Below, in pieces: positions 17,139 through 26,631 of a DNA stretch of 64,000 bases; position 1 is the first letter of the stretch, and the number at the start of each line of letters is the position of its first letter. Under the pieces are notes generated by a model that ran no database searches, was not told where the DNA came from, and saw only the letters and a list, made by a program, of their open reading frames with translations. The DNA is taken from the NCBI GenBank assembly GCA_030447785.1, contig JAUJOF010000008.1:98582-162581 (forward strand). Direction: 5' to 3'. The translations under genes and the position numbers were made by a program. This stretch comes from Solirubrobacteraceae bacterium. GTDB taxonomy: Bacteria; Actinomycetota; Thermoleophilia; Solirubrobacterales; Solirubrobacteraceae.

Positions 17139-18164
17139 GTGCCAGCGCCGCCTCCCGCCTCCGTCGCCGACCTGAGCGCCGCTCTGCCCGCCCACGTCCG
17201 TGGCGAGGTCCGCCCCGCCTGGGCCTTCCGCCTGCCGGGGGGGACCATGGACGGGTTGTGGCGCCGGCGCGGCGGCGTGCTCGAGCGCCTCGTGGTCGTC
17301 GACAGCGCCACGGCGGTGGTCCGCGCCGCCCAGCCCGCGCGCGAGCGGGTGGTGCTGGGCGCCTGGGCGCACGAGCGGGCGGTGGCCGACCACGCGCTGG
17401 GCTGGGTGCGCTGGGCGCTGGGCGTCGACGAGGACCTGCGTGCCTTTCACGACGCGTACCGATGGGATCCGTGGATCGGGCCCGCGGTGCGCCGGCGCCC
17501 GTGGCTGCGGGTCACCCGCCGCTCGCCCTTCGAGGCGCTGGCCTGGGCCGTATGCGAGCAGCTCATCGAGCTGGTGCACGCCGCGGCCATCGAGCGGCGC
17601 ATCGTCGCCGCGCTGGGACGGCGGTGCGCGACCAGCGGCCTGCGGGCGGCGCCCTCGGCGGCGGCGCTGGCGGGCTGTGCCCCGGCGCGGCTGGAGAGCT
17701 GGGATCTCGCGCCCCGCCGGGCGCTCACGCTGGTGCGCGTGGCGCGCGAGGTGGCGCACGGGCGGATCGATCTCGACGCGCCCGAGCACGAGCGCGCCTG
17801 GGCGCGCCTGCGCGCGATCCCGGGCGTGGGCACGTGGACGGTCGACTGCCTGGCCCTGCACGGTCAGGGCCGCTACGACGTGGTCCCCGCCGGCGACCTG
17901 AACTTCCGCAAGCTGCTGGGCCGCGCGCGCAGTGGGGGCCACCCCGCAGCGCGTGTGTCAGAGGAGGAGGTGCTCGAGGCCTTCGCCCCCTACGGGCGCT
18001 GGGCGGGCCTGGCCGGCGCCCACGTCATGGCCGCCGCCCCCCCGGCGCCCGAGCGCGCCCGCAGGCCCGTCGCCGTCAGCCGCCCGGGCGCTCGCTCGGC
18101 GCCAGGCCCAGGCCCGGGAGGAACTCGTTGGTCAGCGCCTCCCGTGCCTCGGGCGGCTGCCTGA
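17139..18164 (+). CDS. DNA-3-methyladenine glycosylase II (AlkA)-like
   Basis: 341 residues. The HhH-GPD glycosylase core is clear: FEALAWAVCEQLIEL, then the helix-hairpin-helix LRAIPGVGTWTVDCLAL and the catalytic Asp in PAGDLNFRKLLG. This removes alkylated purines in base excision repair. The N-terminal 130 residues are the AlkA-type beta domain. After AGAHVMAAAPPAPERARR the tail is low-complexity and runs 89 bp into the convergent gene 18076-19179, so the original stop may have been lost. Confidence 0.78.
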   Translation: MPAPPPASVADLSAALPAHVRGEVRPAWAFRLPGGTMDGLWRRRGGVLERLVVVDSATAVVRAAQPARERVVLGAWAHERAVADHALGWVRWALGVDEDLRAFHDAYRWDPWIGPAVRRRPWLRVTRRSPFEALAWAVCEQLIELVHAAAIERRIVAALGRRCATSGLRAAPSAAALAGCAPARLESWDLAPRRALTLVRVAREVAHGRIDLDAPEHERAWARLRAIPGVGTWTVDCLALHGQGRYDVVPAGDLNFRKLLGRARSGGHPAARVSEEEVLEAFAPYGRWAGLAGAHVMAAAPPAPERARRPVAVSRPGARSAPGPGPGGTRWSAPPVPRAAA

Positions 18165-19179
18165 GCAGGCGGTTGTCGACCATCCAGGACGCGAAGCGCT
18201 GCCACCTGCGGGTGTCCTGGTGGCCGAAGGGCAACTCCTCGTCGTCGGGGGCGAAGAGGGGCAGGGTCTCGTTCACGGTGAAGGGCAGGACGCGCGGGTC
18301 CAGCCGGGGCCGGGCTGCGCGCAGGGCCTCCACACCCCGCCGGGGATCCTCGCGCAGCGCGCGGTGGCCGCGGGCGGCGGCCTGCAGGAAGCGGCGCAGC
18401 ACCGGGCCGCGCTCGCGCGCGTCGCGGGCGCGCACGACGAAGACCAGCTCGGCGTAGGCGGGCACGTCCAGCGCCTCGTCCACGCGCAGCACGACCGGAT
18501 CGCGGTCGCGGCGGCGCAGGGCGACGCCGTCGGTGCTCCAGAAGGCGCCGAAGGCACCGGCCACGCGGTCGGAGACCGTGGCGGGCAGGAGGCCGAAGCC
18601 CGCGTCGGCGATGGCCACCTCGCGGGGCGGCACCTGCGCCTCCTGCAGCGCTCCGCGCAGCAGCGCCTGCTGGTGGGGCAGGCCGCCCGTGGCCACCCGC
18701 TCCCCGGCCACGGCGCGCAGGTCGCGCACCGCGTCGGCGCCGGTGGAGATCAGCGAGGTCAGCGGCTCCTGGACCAGCGCACCGACGGCCACGAGGTCCG
18801 CGCCGCGGTCGCGCGCCAGCAGCAGCTCGGGCTCGTGGAGGATGGCCATGTCGACCTCCCCGGCCTCCAGCGCGCGCAGGGGGGCGGCGGGGTCGGGCGG
18901 GGTGCGCAGGTCGACCGCCAGCCCGGCGGCCGTGAAGTTCCCCTGCTCGCGGGCGGTGAAGAGCCCGGCGTGGGTGGCGTCGGGCAGGCGGTTGAGGGCC
19001 AGCGTGAAGGGCGTCGGGTCACGCTCGGTCAGCGACCCCGGCTCCAGCGGCTCGCCGCGCTCGCCGCAGGCGGTCAGCGTGAGGGTGGCGAGGAGCGCGA
19101 CGAGGGCCCCGCCGGCCGATCGTCGTGGCCGGCGGGGAGGGGCGCCGCGAGGCGCTGTGGGGGAATGGGGGCGGGTCAA
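18076..19179 (-). CDS. ABC transporter substrate-binding lipoprotein, NMT1/THI5-like
   Basis: 367 residues from TTG 19179, overlapping the permease stop (TTGA). A lipoprotein signal ends in LTAC. The mature part follows the NMT1/SsuA-like periplasmic fold: FTLALNRLPDATHAGLFTAREQGNF, then DLRTPPDP, VDMAILHEPELLLA and ATGGLPHQQALLRGALQ. Family members bind thiamine precursors, pyrimidines, taurine or nitrate. ThiY-like HMP binding is the nearest guess because HAGLFTAREQG resembles those proteins. It is the last gene of a three-gene ABC operon. Confidence 0.78.
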   Translation of the reverse strand: MTRPHSPTAPRGAPPRRPRRSAGGALVALLATLTLTACGERGEPLEPGSLTERDPTPFTLALNRLPDATHAGLFTAREQGNFTAAGLAVDLRTPPDPAAPLRALEAGEVDMAILHEPELLLARDRGADLVAVGALVQEPLTSLISTGADAVRDLRAVAGERVATGGLPHQQALLRGALQEAQVPPREVAIADAGFGLLPATVSDRVAGAFGAFWSTDGVALRRRDRDPVVLRVDEALDVPAYAELVFVVRARDARERGPVLRRFLQAAARGHRALREDPRRGVEALRAARPRLDPRVLPFTVNETLPLFAPDDEELPFGHQDTRRWQRFASWMVDNRLLRQPPEAREALTNEFLPGLGLAPSERPGG

Positions 19180-19934
19180 GGCGTTCGGGCTCGTGGATCG
19201 GGGGTCAGGCGGCGCTCCAGGGCGCCCAGGGCGGTGAACAGGGTGACGGAGAAGGCGGCGAGCACCACCACGGCCGCCCACGCCCGGGGTGTCTCCAGGC
19301 GGGGCACAGCTTGCCCCATCAGGAAGCCCAGCCCCTCGCTGGAGCCCGCGTACTCGGCGAACACCGCGCCGATCACCGCCACCGCCACGGCGATCCGCGC
19401 GCCGCTGAGCGCCGCGGGCAGGGCGGCGGGCAGCTCCACGAAGCGCAGCACCGCTCCTCGCGGGGCGTCCAGGGTGCGCATGACCTTGAGCAAGTCGCGG
19501 TCGACGGCGCGCAGGCCGTCGAGCGTGGTCACCACCACGGGGAAGAAGCAGACCAGCGCGATGATGGCCAGCTTGGGCGCCAGCCCGAAGCCGAACCACA
19601 CGACCACCAGCGGCGCCACGATCACGATGGGAATGGCCTGGCTGGCCACCAGCACGGGATAGAGCGCTCCGCGCAGCACACCGCTGAGGTGCAGGGCGAC
19701 GCCCAGCACACCGCCGAGCGCGAGGCCGACCGCCAGGCCGCCCGCCACCTCGATGGCGGTGACCAGGAAGTTGGCCCACAGCAGCGCGCGGTCGTTCCAC
19801 AGCGCGATGGCGATGGCGGTGGGCGCGGGAAGGACGAGCGCATCGACGCCCCCGGTTCGGGCGTAGAGCTCCCAGGCGGCCAGGAGGGCGAGGACGAGCG
19901 CGAGCGCAGGCAGCGCCCGGCGGGGCCCGCTCAC
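19176..19934 (-). CDS. ABC transporter permease (SsuC/ThiX/TauC type)
   Basis: 252 residues with six hydrophobic segments and the EAA-loop region RTLDAPRGAVLRFVELPAALPAALSGARIA, typical of BPD_transp_1 permeases for sulfonate, nitrate or thiamine-precursor uptake. GTG 19934 overlaps the ATPase stop by four bases (GTGA). It should pair as a homodimer with the ATPase encoded upstream and receive substrate from the lipoprotein encoded downstream. Confidence 0.83.
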   Translation of the reverse strand: MSGPRRALPALALVLALLAAWELYARTGGVDALVLPAPTAIAIALWNDRALLWANFLVTAIEVAGGLAVGLALGGVLGVALHLSGVLRGALYPVLVASQAIPIVIVAPLVVVWFGFGLAPKLAIIALVCFFPVVVTTLDGLRAVDRDLLKVMRTLDAPRGAVLRFVELPAALPAALSGARIAVAVAVIGAVFAEYAGSSEGLGFLMGQAVPRLETPRAWAAVVVLAAFSVTLFTALGALERRLTPDPRARTP

Positions 19935-20686
19935 GTGCCCACCGCTTCCCCCAACGCCTCCAGGGCGCGCTCGCGCAACGCTCCCAGCGCGGGATCCGTG
20001 CGCCGGCGCGGATGGGGCGAGTCGACGTCGAGCTCGGCCACCACCCGGCCCGGCCGGGGGGAGAGGATCGCCACGCGGTCGGCCAGCACCAGAGCCTCCT
20101 CGACATCGTGGGTGACCACCAGCACCGTGCGCGCCTCGCGGGCCAGGGCCTCGGCCAGCCACGCCTGCATCCCCGCGCGGGTCAGCGCGTCCAGGGCGCC
20201 GAAGGGCTCGTCGAGGCACAGCACCGGCTTGCCGGCCAGCAGCGTGCGCAGGAAGGCCACCCGCTGGCGCATCCCCGCGCTGAGCGCCCCCGGCCGCGCG
20301 GCCTCGAAGCCCTCCAGGCCGAAGGTGGCGAAGAGGGGGCGCGCGGCAGCGCGGGCCTCCTCCCGTCCCGCGCCGGTCACCCGGAGGGCCAGGGCGGCGT
20401 TGTCCAGCGCGCCCAGCCAGGGAAGCAGCCCGTCGCGCTGGGGCATGAGCACGGCGGGCCGGGCCTCCACCCGCCCCGCGTCGGGGGCCTGCAGACCGCA
20501 CACCAGCTCCAGCAGCGTCGTCTTGCCGCAGCCCGAGGGCCCCACGACGCCGACCACCTCGCCGTCGCCGACCTGCAGCGAGAGGCCTTCCAGCGCCGCG
20601 ACCGGTCCGCCGCCCCGGCGCGGGTAGGAGCGGCCCACGCCCTCCAGCGCGACGGCCGCCGGCCGCGCGCGCTCAGCCGCCTCCAC
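19931..20686 (-). CDS. ABC transporter ATPase (SsuB/ThiZ/TauB type)
   Basis: 251 residues. Walker A is GPSGCGKTT (about 49-57), signature ALSAGMRQRVA (LSAGM instead of LSGGM), Walker B VLCLDEPFGALD, switch VVTHDVEEAL. The Q-loop VLMPQRDGLLPWLGALDN matches nitrate/sulfonate/thiamine-precursor importers (QRxxLLPW). GTG 20686 lies inside the end of the VWA gene (14-bp overlap), so translation is probably coupled. Confidence 0.83.
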   Translation of the reverse strand: MEAAERARPAAVALEGVGRSYPRRGGGPVAALEGLSLQVGDGEVVGVVGPSGCGKTTLLELVCGLQAPDAGRVEARPAVLMPQRDGLLPWLGALDNAALALRVTGAGREEARAAARPLFATFGLEGFEAARPGALSAGMRQRVAFLRTLLAGKPVLCLDEPFGALDALTRAGMQAWLAEALAREARTVLVVTHDVEEALVLADRVAILSPRPGRVVAELDVDSPHPRRRTDPALGALRERALEALGEAVGT

Positions 20687-22103
20687 GCCGGGGGGTGGTC
20701 AGTGCCTTGACGAAGTCCTCGAGCTGGCCGGTGGTCCAGCACTCGAAGGCCTCGCAGTGCGGCTCGTAGGCGGAGATCACCGAGTCGCCGTAGTTCCAGT
20801 ACAGGCGCGGCTCGGGGTTGAGCCAGAAGGTCCGCCCGGCCTCGCGGGCGATGACCGCGAAGAGGTCGGCGCGCGGGTCGCGGCCGTTCGTGCGCGCATC
20901 GCCCAGCACGATCACCGTCGCGCGCCGGTGCAGGTCGTCCTCCACCTGCTGGCGGAACTCCTTCCACACGCGCCCGTAGTCGGTGTAGCCCGACACGTCG
21001 GCCACACCCGCGTCGCGGGCGATGGCCTCGCTCACGGCGCGGAAGTCGCGCTCGCGCTCGAAGACGCCGGTCACCTCGCTGATGCGCTCGATGAACACGA
21101 AGGAGCGCATCTTGCGAAAGGCGTCGTGCAGCGCGTGCAGCACCGACAGGAAGAAGACCGAGGCGCTGGTCACCGAGGTCGACACGTCGCACAGCACGTA
21201 GATCTCGGGCCGTCGCGGGCGCACCGGGCGCTCCTTGACCACGATGGGCACGCCGCCGGTCTGCAGCGAGGCGCGCATGGTGCGCCGGATGTCCACATGC
21301 GTGCGCCGCCGTGCGCCGCGGTGCTCCTGGCCCTGGGTCTTCAGGCGCCGCTTGAGCTGGGCCACCACGCGGTGCACGGCTGCGAGGTCCTGGGCCGGCC
21401 CGGAGGGCAGCGCGCGGTCGAGCTCGTTGAGGGGGCGGGAGGCGGGCAGCGTTTCGGTGCGCTCGATCTGCGCGCGCTCGAGCTCGCGGCGCAGCAGCGC
21501 CTCGAAGCGGCGCAGTCCCTCCCGGGGCAGCCCGTCGCGGCGGGGGTCGGCCGGCGACAGGTCGGGGTGGGGCTCGGGGCGCAGGCCCAGCCGGCGGCGG
21601 ATGCGCTGCACGTCCACGCCGATCACGCCCGAGCCCTCGTCCGGGCGCCCGAAGGCGGCGATGGCCAGGCGGGCCAGGTCGCGCATGGCGCCCTCCCGGC
21701 CGTCGCGCAGCGCACGGGCGATCTCCTGGCGCAGCATCTCGACGTCGAAGTCCCCCGCCTGCTCCTGGAAGCCGTCACCGTCGCCGCCGGGGGTGGACGG
21801 GCCGGATTCGCGCACGTCCTCGCGCACCGCGGCGGCCTCGGCGGCGTGAAAGAAGAAGCGCTCGAAGATCAGCTCGAAGACGCGGCGGTCCTCCGGGGAC
21901 TTGGCCAGCGTGGCGGCCAGCGTCTCGCGAAAGGCATCGGGATCGGTCCAGGAGATCTCGCCCAGCGCCTGGAGGGCGTCGAGCAGCTCGCTGGTGCCGG
22001 TGGCCACGCCCTCGACGCGCAGCTCGCGCGCGAAGTCGGTCAGTCGCGCGGCCATGCCCTCCTCGCCCGGCGGCGGCGTCCGGCCGTGGAGGGCCTCGGA
22101 CAC
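20673..22103 (-). CDS. CoxE-like VWA-domain protein
   Basis: 476 residues. The C-terminal half is a von Willebrand A-type domain of the CoxE family: YVLCDVSTSVTSAS supplies the MIDAS DxSxS, with SGYTDYGRVW and VIVLGDARTN later. The N-terminal half is helical (DFARELRVEGVATGTSELLDAL). CoxE-type proteins work with MoxR AAA ATPases in maturation or metal insertion of large enzymes. The start could also be the ATG at 22055, which has a better AGGAGG; 22103 leaves six bases after the MoxR stop. Confidence 0.82.
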   Translation of the reverse strand: MSEALHGRTPPPGEEGMAARLTDFARELRVEGVATGTSELLDALQALGEISWTDPDAFRETLAATLAKSPEDRRVFELIFERFFFHAAEAAAVREDVRESGPSTPGGDGDGFQEQAGDFDVEMLRQEIARALRDGREGAMRDLARLAIAAFGRPDEGSGVIGVDVQRIRRRLGLRPEPHPDLSPADPRRDGLPREGLRRFEALLRRELERAQIERTETLPASRPLNELDRALPSGPAQDLAAVHRVVAQLKRRLKTQGQEHRGARRRTHVDIRRTMRASLQTGGVPIVVKERPVRPRRPEIYVLCDVSTSVTSASVFFLSVLHALHDAFRKMRSFVFIERISEVTGVFERERDFRAVSEAIARDAGVADVSGYTDYGRVWKEFRQQVEDDLHRRATVIVLGDARTNGRDPRADLFAVIAREAGRTFWLNPEPRLYWNYGDSVISAYEPHCEAFECWTTGQLEDFVKALTTPRRGGG

Positions 22104-22109
22104 GGAACC

Positions 22110-23036
<927 letters not shown>

Positions 23037-23147
23037 GATGGCCATCGTGACAGGCGGGCCTCGTGGTCCCAACCACCAGGGCGCTCGGGGCAGGTGGATG
23101 GCCGGGCGCGTGTCCTTGGCCTCCCGCACGCCTGCCAGGATGGCCGG

Positions 23148-23360
23148 GTGGCCGTGGCCATGCTCGCGCTCACCCAGTTGGAGGACAACCCCTCCTTCGG
23201 GGCCAACCCCGTGCCCTTCGTGATCATGATGCTCGCGGGCTTTCTCATCGGCACGGCCGGCCACCTCGTGCGCTCCAGGTCGCTCGTCGTGCTGGGCATC
23301 GGGCTGATCGCCCTGGCCGCGTTCCTGCTGCCGCTGGCCGCGAACCTCACGCAGCGATAG
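23148..23360 (+). CDS. Small two-helix membrane protein
   Basis: 70 residues from GTG 23148, with AGGA seven bases upstream; the ATG at 23160 is an alternative. Two hydrophobic segments (PVPFVIMMLAGFLIGTAGHL and LVVLGIGLIALAAFLLPLAA) are joined by VRSRS. No family recognised. It is divergent from the MoxR gene (111 bp between starts) and 9 bp upstream of the methyltransferase. Confidence 0.6.
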   Translation: MAVAMLALTQLEDNPSFGANPVPFVIMMLAGFLIGTAGHLVRSRSLVVLGIGLIALAAFLLPLAANLTQR

Positions 23361-23369
23361 AACTCCAGG

Positions 23370-24278
23370 GTGGCCGACCGCCGGGACCTCGAGTTCAGCT
23401 ACTCCCTGACCGACCGGATCCTCCGGCTGAGCCTCGGCGAGCTGGCCGACTTCAGCGGAGCCAAGTTCGACGGCGACTTCGACCTGAGCCTGGAGGAGGC
23501 TCAGCGGCGCAAGCACGAGTACGTGGCCGAGCAGATCGGGATCGGGCCGAGCCGGCGCGTGCTCGATCTGGGGTGCGGGTGGGGAGGTCTGTTGGACTTC
23601 ATCCGCCGCCGGGGTGCCACCGGCGTCGGCGTCACCCTGTCCTCAGCCCAGGCGGCGGCCTGCCGCCGCCACGGGCTCGACGTCCGCCTGCACGACGCGC
23701 GGGAGGTGACCCGCGAGACCTTCGGGTCCTTCGACGCGGTGGCCAGCCTGGGCGCCTTCGAGCACTTCTGCTCGCCCGAGGACCACGCCGCCGGACGCCA
23801 GGAGGCGATCTACCGCCAGCTGTTCGCCAACATCGCGGAGATGCTGCCCGAGGGCGGGCGCCTCTACCTGCAGACGATGGTCTTCGGCCCCCGCATGATC
23901 CCCTACGAGCAGGTCGACATCGACGCGCCGCGCGACTCCGACGCGTGGCACCTCGCGCTGATGCAGCGCATGTTCCCGGGATCGTGGCTGCCCGAGGGGG
24001 CCGAGCAGGTCATCCGCTGCGCGCAACCGGGCTTCGCGCTGGTGTCCAACGTGAGCGGCCGCCTGGACTACATCGAGACGATCCGCCGCTGGCGCGAGCG
24101 CTTCGCGGAGCCCAGCCTGCGCAAGACCGCGCTGAAGGTCAGCCTCGTGCCGCGCTGGCTGACCAGTCGCGACTTCCGCCTCGCCTTCACCCCGGGCACG
24201 AGCCCCAACCGCGTGTGCTTCGAACGCGAGTTGCTCGAGCACCACCGGCTCGTCTTCGAGAAGTCGGGCGCGGCCTGA
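23370..24278 (+). CDS. CFA-synthase-like SAM-dependent methyltransferase
   Basis: 302 residues, class I methyltransferase of the cyclopropane-fatty-acid synthase/mycolic-acid cyclopropane family. The SAM motif is VLDLGCGWGGLLDFIRRRG, followed by GVTLSSAQ and a conserved SLGAFEHF. The N-terminus SYSLTDRILRLSLGELADFSGAKFDG is the short CMAS-type entry. Expected activity is methylene or methyl transfer to unsaturated lipid chains. The acyl-CoA ligase gene follows at 44 bp, in keeping with lipid metabolism. Confidence 0.78.
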   Translation: MADRRDLEFSYSLTDRILRLSLGELADFSGAKFDGDFDLSLEEAQRRKHEYVAEQIGIGPSRRVLDLGCGWGGLLDFIRRRGATGVGVTLSSAQAAACRRHGLDVRLHDAREVTRETFGSFDAVASLGAFEHFCSPEDHAAGRQEAIYRQLFANIAEMLPEGGRLYLQTMVFGPRMIPYEQVDIDAPRDSDAWHLALMQRMFPGSWLPEGAEQVIRCAQPGFALVSNVSGRLDYIETIRRWRERFAEPSLRKTALKVSLVPRWLTSRDFRLAFTPGTSPNRVCFERELLEHHRLVFEKSGAA

Positions 24279-24322
24279 GGACGGGTAGGACCCCGGCAGT
24301 CGAAGGAGGAGAGGAGCCCCGC

Positions 24323-25942
24323 ATGGCCACCACGCCGGCGCTGACCTACGAGGAGGCCCGTGCCCGGCACCGCTGGGAGGTGCCCGAGCGCTACAACATC
24401 GCCCAGGACGTGTGCGACAAGCATCCCCGCGACAAGCTCGCGATGGTCCACGAGGACCCCGACGAGCGGGTTCGCGAGGTCACCTGGGGGGAGCTGCAGG
24501 ACCGCTCAGACCAGCTCGCGCACCTGCTGCGCGCCCACGGCGTGCAGCGCGGCGATCGCGTCGCCATGCTGCTGCCGCCCACGCCCGAGACCGCGGCGGC
24601 CTTCTTCGCCACCTGGAAGTGCGGGGCGATCCTGCTGTCGATGTCGGTGCTCTACGGCGACGACGGCATCCGACACCGCGTGCAGGACGCGGCGCCCAGG
24701 GTGCTGATCACCGACGCGGCCAACGCCGGGCGGCTCGACCCCTCCCACGTGGAGGCGGTCATCGTCCTGGACGAGGTCGACCTCTCCGCGCAGCCCACCG
24801 ACTTCGATCGCGTCGACACCTCCGCCGACGACCCCGCCCAGCTCTACTACTCCAGCGGCACCACGGGGATGGCCAAGGGCATCCTGCATGCCCACCGCTA
24901 CATCCTGGGCCACGAGGAGTTCGCCCTCTGCCACGACGTGCGCGACGGCGAGCGCTTCCACGGGATGGGCGAGTGGGCCTGGGCGGCGGGCATCGCGCCG
25001 CTGCTGGGCCCCTGGCGCCTGGGGGCCGTGCAGGTGGTCATCCAGCGCAGGGGCGGGTTCGATCCGGAGCGCCAGCTGGCCTTCATGACCCGCCACCGGC
25101 CGACCAACGTGTTCACCACGCCGACGGCCATGCGCTCCATGATGGCCGTCCCCGACGCCGGCGCGCGCTATCCGCAGGACCTGCGCATCGTCTGCTCGGC
25201 GGGCGAGCCGCTGAACCCCGAGGCCATCCGGTGGTTCCGCGAGCAGTACGGCGTGACGGTGCTCGACTACTACGGGTTGACCGAGTCCTATCCGCTCGTG
25301 GCCAACTTCCCTTTCATGGAGGTGCGCGAGGGCTCGATGGGCAAGCCCATGCCCGGCTGGGACGTGCAGCTGCTCGACGAGGACGAGCGCCCCGTCGCCC
25401 AGGGCCAGAAGGGCGAGATCTGCCTGCGCGCGCGCTCCAACCCGCACTATCCGCTGGGCTACTGGCCAGGGGGATGGCCTCCGCCTCCACCCGCGCCTGA
25501 CGGCTCTGAGCACCCCCTGGTCAGGGCCTCGCGCGAGGACTTCGGGGGCGAGTGGTTCCACACCAGGGACGCCGCCTGCGAGGACGCGGACGGCTACGTC
25601 TGGTACGAGGGTCGCGCCGACGACGTGATCATCGCCGCGGGCTACCGGATCGGACCCTTCGAGGTCGAGTCGGCGTGCCTGGAGCATCCCGCGGTGGCCG
25701 AGGCCGCCGCGGTGGCCAGCCCCGATGAGCGGCGGGGCAACGTGGTCAAGGCGTTCATCGTGATCGTCCGGGGCCACGAGCCCTCCGAGGCGTGCGCCCG
25801 GGAGATCCAGGCCCACGTGCGCGAGCGCCTCTCGGCCTACGCCTACCCGCGCAGGATCGAGTTCGTGGACTCGCTGCCCAAGACGCTGACGGGCAAGATC
25901 CGGCGCATGGAGCTGCGTGACCGCGAGGCGAAGGGCGGGTAG
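24323..25942 (+). CDS. Acyl-CoA synthetase (AMP-forming), medium-chain/acetyl-CoA-ligase type
   Basis: 539 residues from ATG 24323 after GGAGAGGAG. The ANL motifs are in order: YYSSGTTGMAKG (A3), IVCSAGEPLNPE, VLDYYGLTES (A5), EGRADDVIIAAGYRIGPFEVE (A8) and the catalytic Lys in LPKTLTGKIRR (A10). Just before A7 there is a Pro-rich insert (GGWPPPPPAPDGSEHP), and A7 reads WFHTRDA rather than WFHTGD, a change at a conserved Gly. Probably activates a short or medium-chain acid for lipid or catabolic use. Confidence 0.82.
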   Translation: MATTPALTYEEARARHRWEVPERYNIAQDVCDKHPRDKLAMVHEDPDERVREVTWGELQDRSDQLAHLLRAHGVQRGDRVAMLLPPTPETAAAFFATWKCGAILLSMSVLYGDDGIRHRVQDAAPRVLITDAANAGRLDPSHVEAVIVLDEVDLSAQPTDFDRVDTSADDPAQLYYSSGTTGMAKGILHAHRYILGHEEFALCHDVRDGERFHGMGEWAWAAGIAPLLGPWRLGAVQVVIQRRGGFDPERQLAFMTRHRPTNVFTTPTAMRSMMAVPDAGARYPQDLRIVCSAGEPLNPEAIRWFREQYGVTVLDYYGLTESYPLVANFPFMEVREGSMGKPMPGWDVQLLDEDERPVAQGQKGEICLRARSNPHYPLGYWPGGWPPPPPAPDGSEHPLVRASREDFGGEWFHTRDAACEDADGYVWYEGRADDVIIAAGYRIGPFEVESACLEHPAVAEAAAVASPDERRGNVVKAFIVIVRGHEPSEACAREIQAHVRERLSAYAYPRRIEFVDSLPKTLTGKIRRMELRDREAKGG

Positions 25943-25944
25943 GC

Positions 25945-26631
25945 GTGACGGCGATGACTGGCGGCAGCGACGAGTGGCGGCTCGAGGTGACCCTCGACGA
26001 CGAGCAGCACGGCTACGCGCTGGCCGAGCGGCTGCGCTCGCTGGAGGTCGGCGACGAGGCGCGGGCGCGCCTGGGACGCGACGTGGTGGTCAGCGCCGAC
26101 GGGCCCGTCGTCCACCTGTACGCGGAGTCGCTGGATGGCGTGCGCGAGGCCGAGCGCATCGTGCGCGAGCTGCTCGCGAGCGAGCGGCTGCCCGGTGCCG
26201 TGGAGCTGACCCGCTGGCACCCCGTCGAGGAGGCGTGGCGCCCGCCCGGCGAGCCGCTGCCCGCAGACGGCGCCGCCCGCGCGGCCGAGGAGGCGCGCCA
26301 TCTGGCCGCCGAGCGCGAGGAGGCGCTGGCCGAAGGGGAGTACGACTGGGCCGTGCGCGCGCATCTGCCCGAGCGCGCCGACGCGGAGGCGCTGGGCGCG
26401 GACCTCGAGGCGGAGGGTGTCGACGTGCGCCGCCGCGGCCACTGGGTGTTGATCGGCGCGCTGACCGAAGAGCGCGCCGATGCCCTGGTCGCCGCGCTGC
26501 GCCGTGATCTGCCCGCGGGCAGCGAGGTCCACGCGCAGGCCAACGTCTCGAGCCTCCCCTCGCCGCTGGTCGTGCTGGCCGGCGCGACGCTGGATCGCCT
26601 GCGCGGGGCCGACCGCCCCGGTCGCGGCTAG
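25945..26631 (+). CDS. Hypothetical protein with two related alpha-beta halves
   Basis: 228 residues from GTG 25945, two bases after the ligase stop. The halves EWRLEVTLDDEQHGYALAER and DWAVRAHLPERADAEALGAD look like duplicated ferredoxin-like units, each followed by a beta strand with VVVSADGPVVHLYAE or RRRGHWVLIGALTEE. A helical acidic linker separates them. No membrane segment. Function unknown; the C-terminus overlaps the convergent protease stop region by four bases. Confidence 0.65.
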   Translation: MTAMTGGSDEWRLEVTLDDEQHGYALAERLRSLEVGDEARARLGRDVVVSADGPVVHLYAESLDGVREAERIVRELLASERLPGAVELTRWHPVEEAWRPPGEPLPADGAARAAEEARHLAAEREEALAEGEYDWAVRAHLPERADAEALGADLEAEGVDVRRRGHWVLIGALTEERADALVAALRRDLPAGSEVHAQANVSSLPSPLVVLAGATLDRLRGADRPGRG

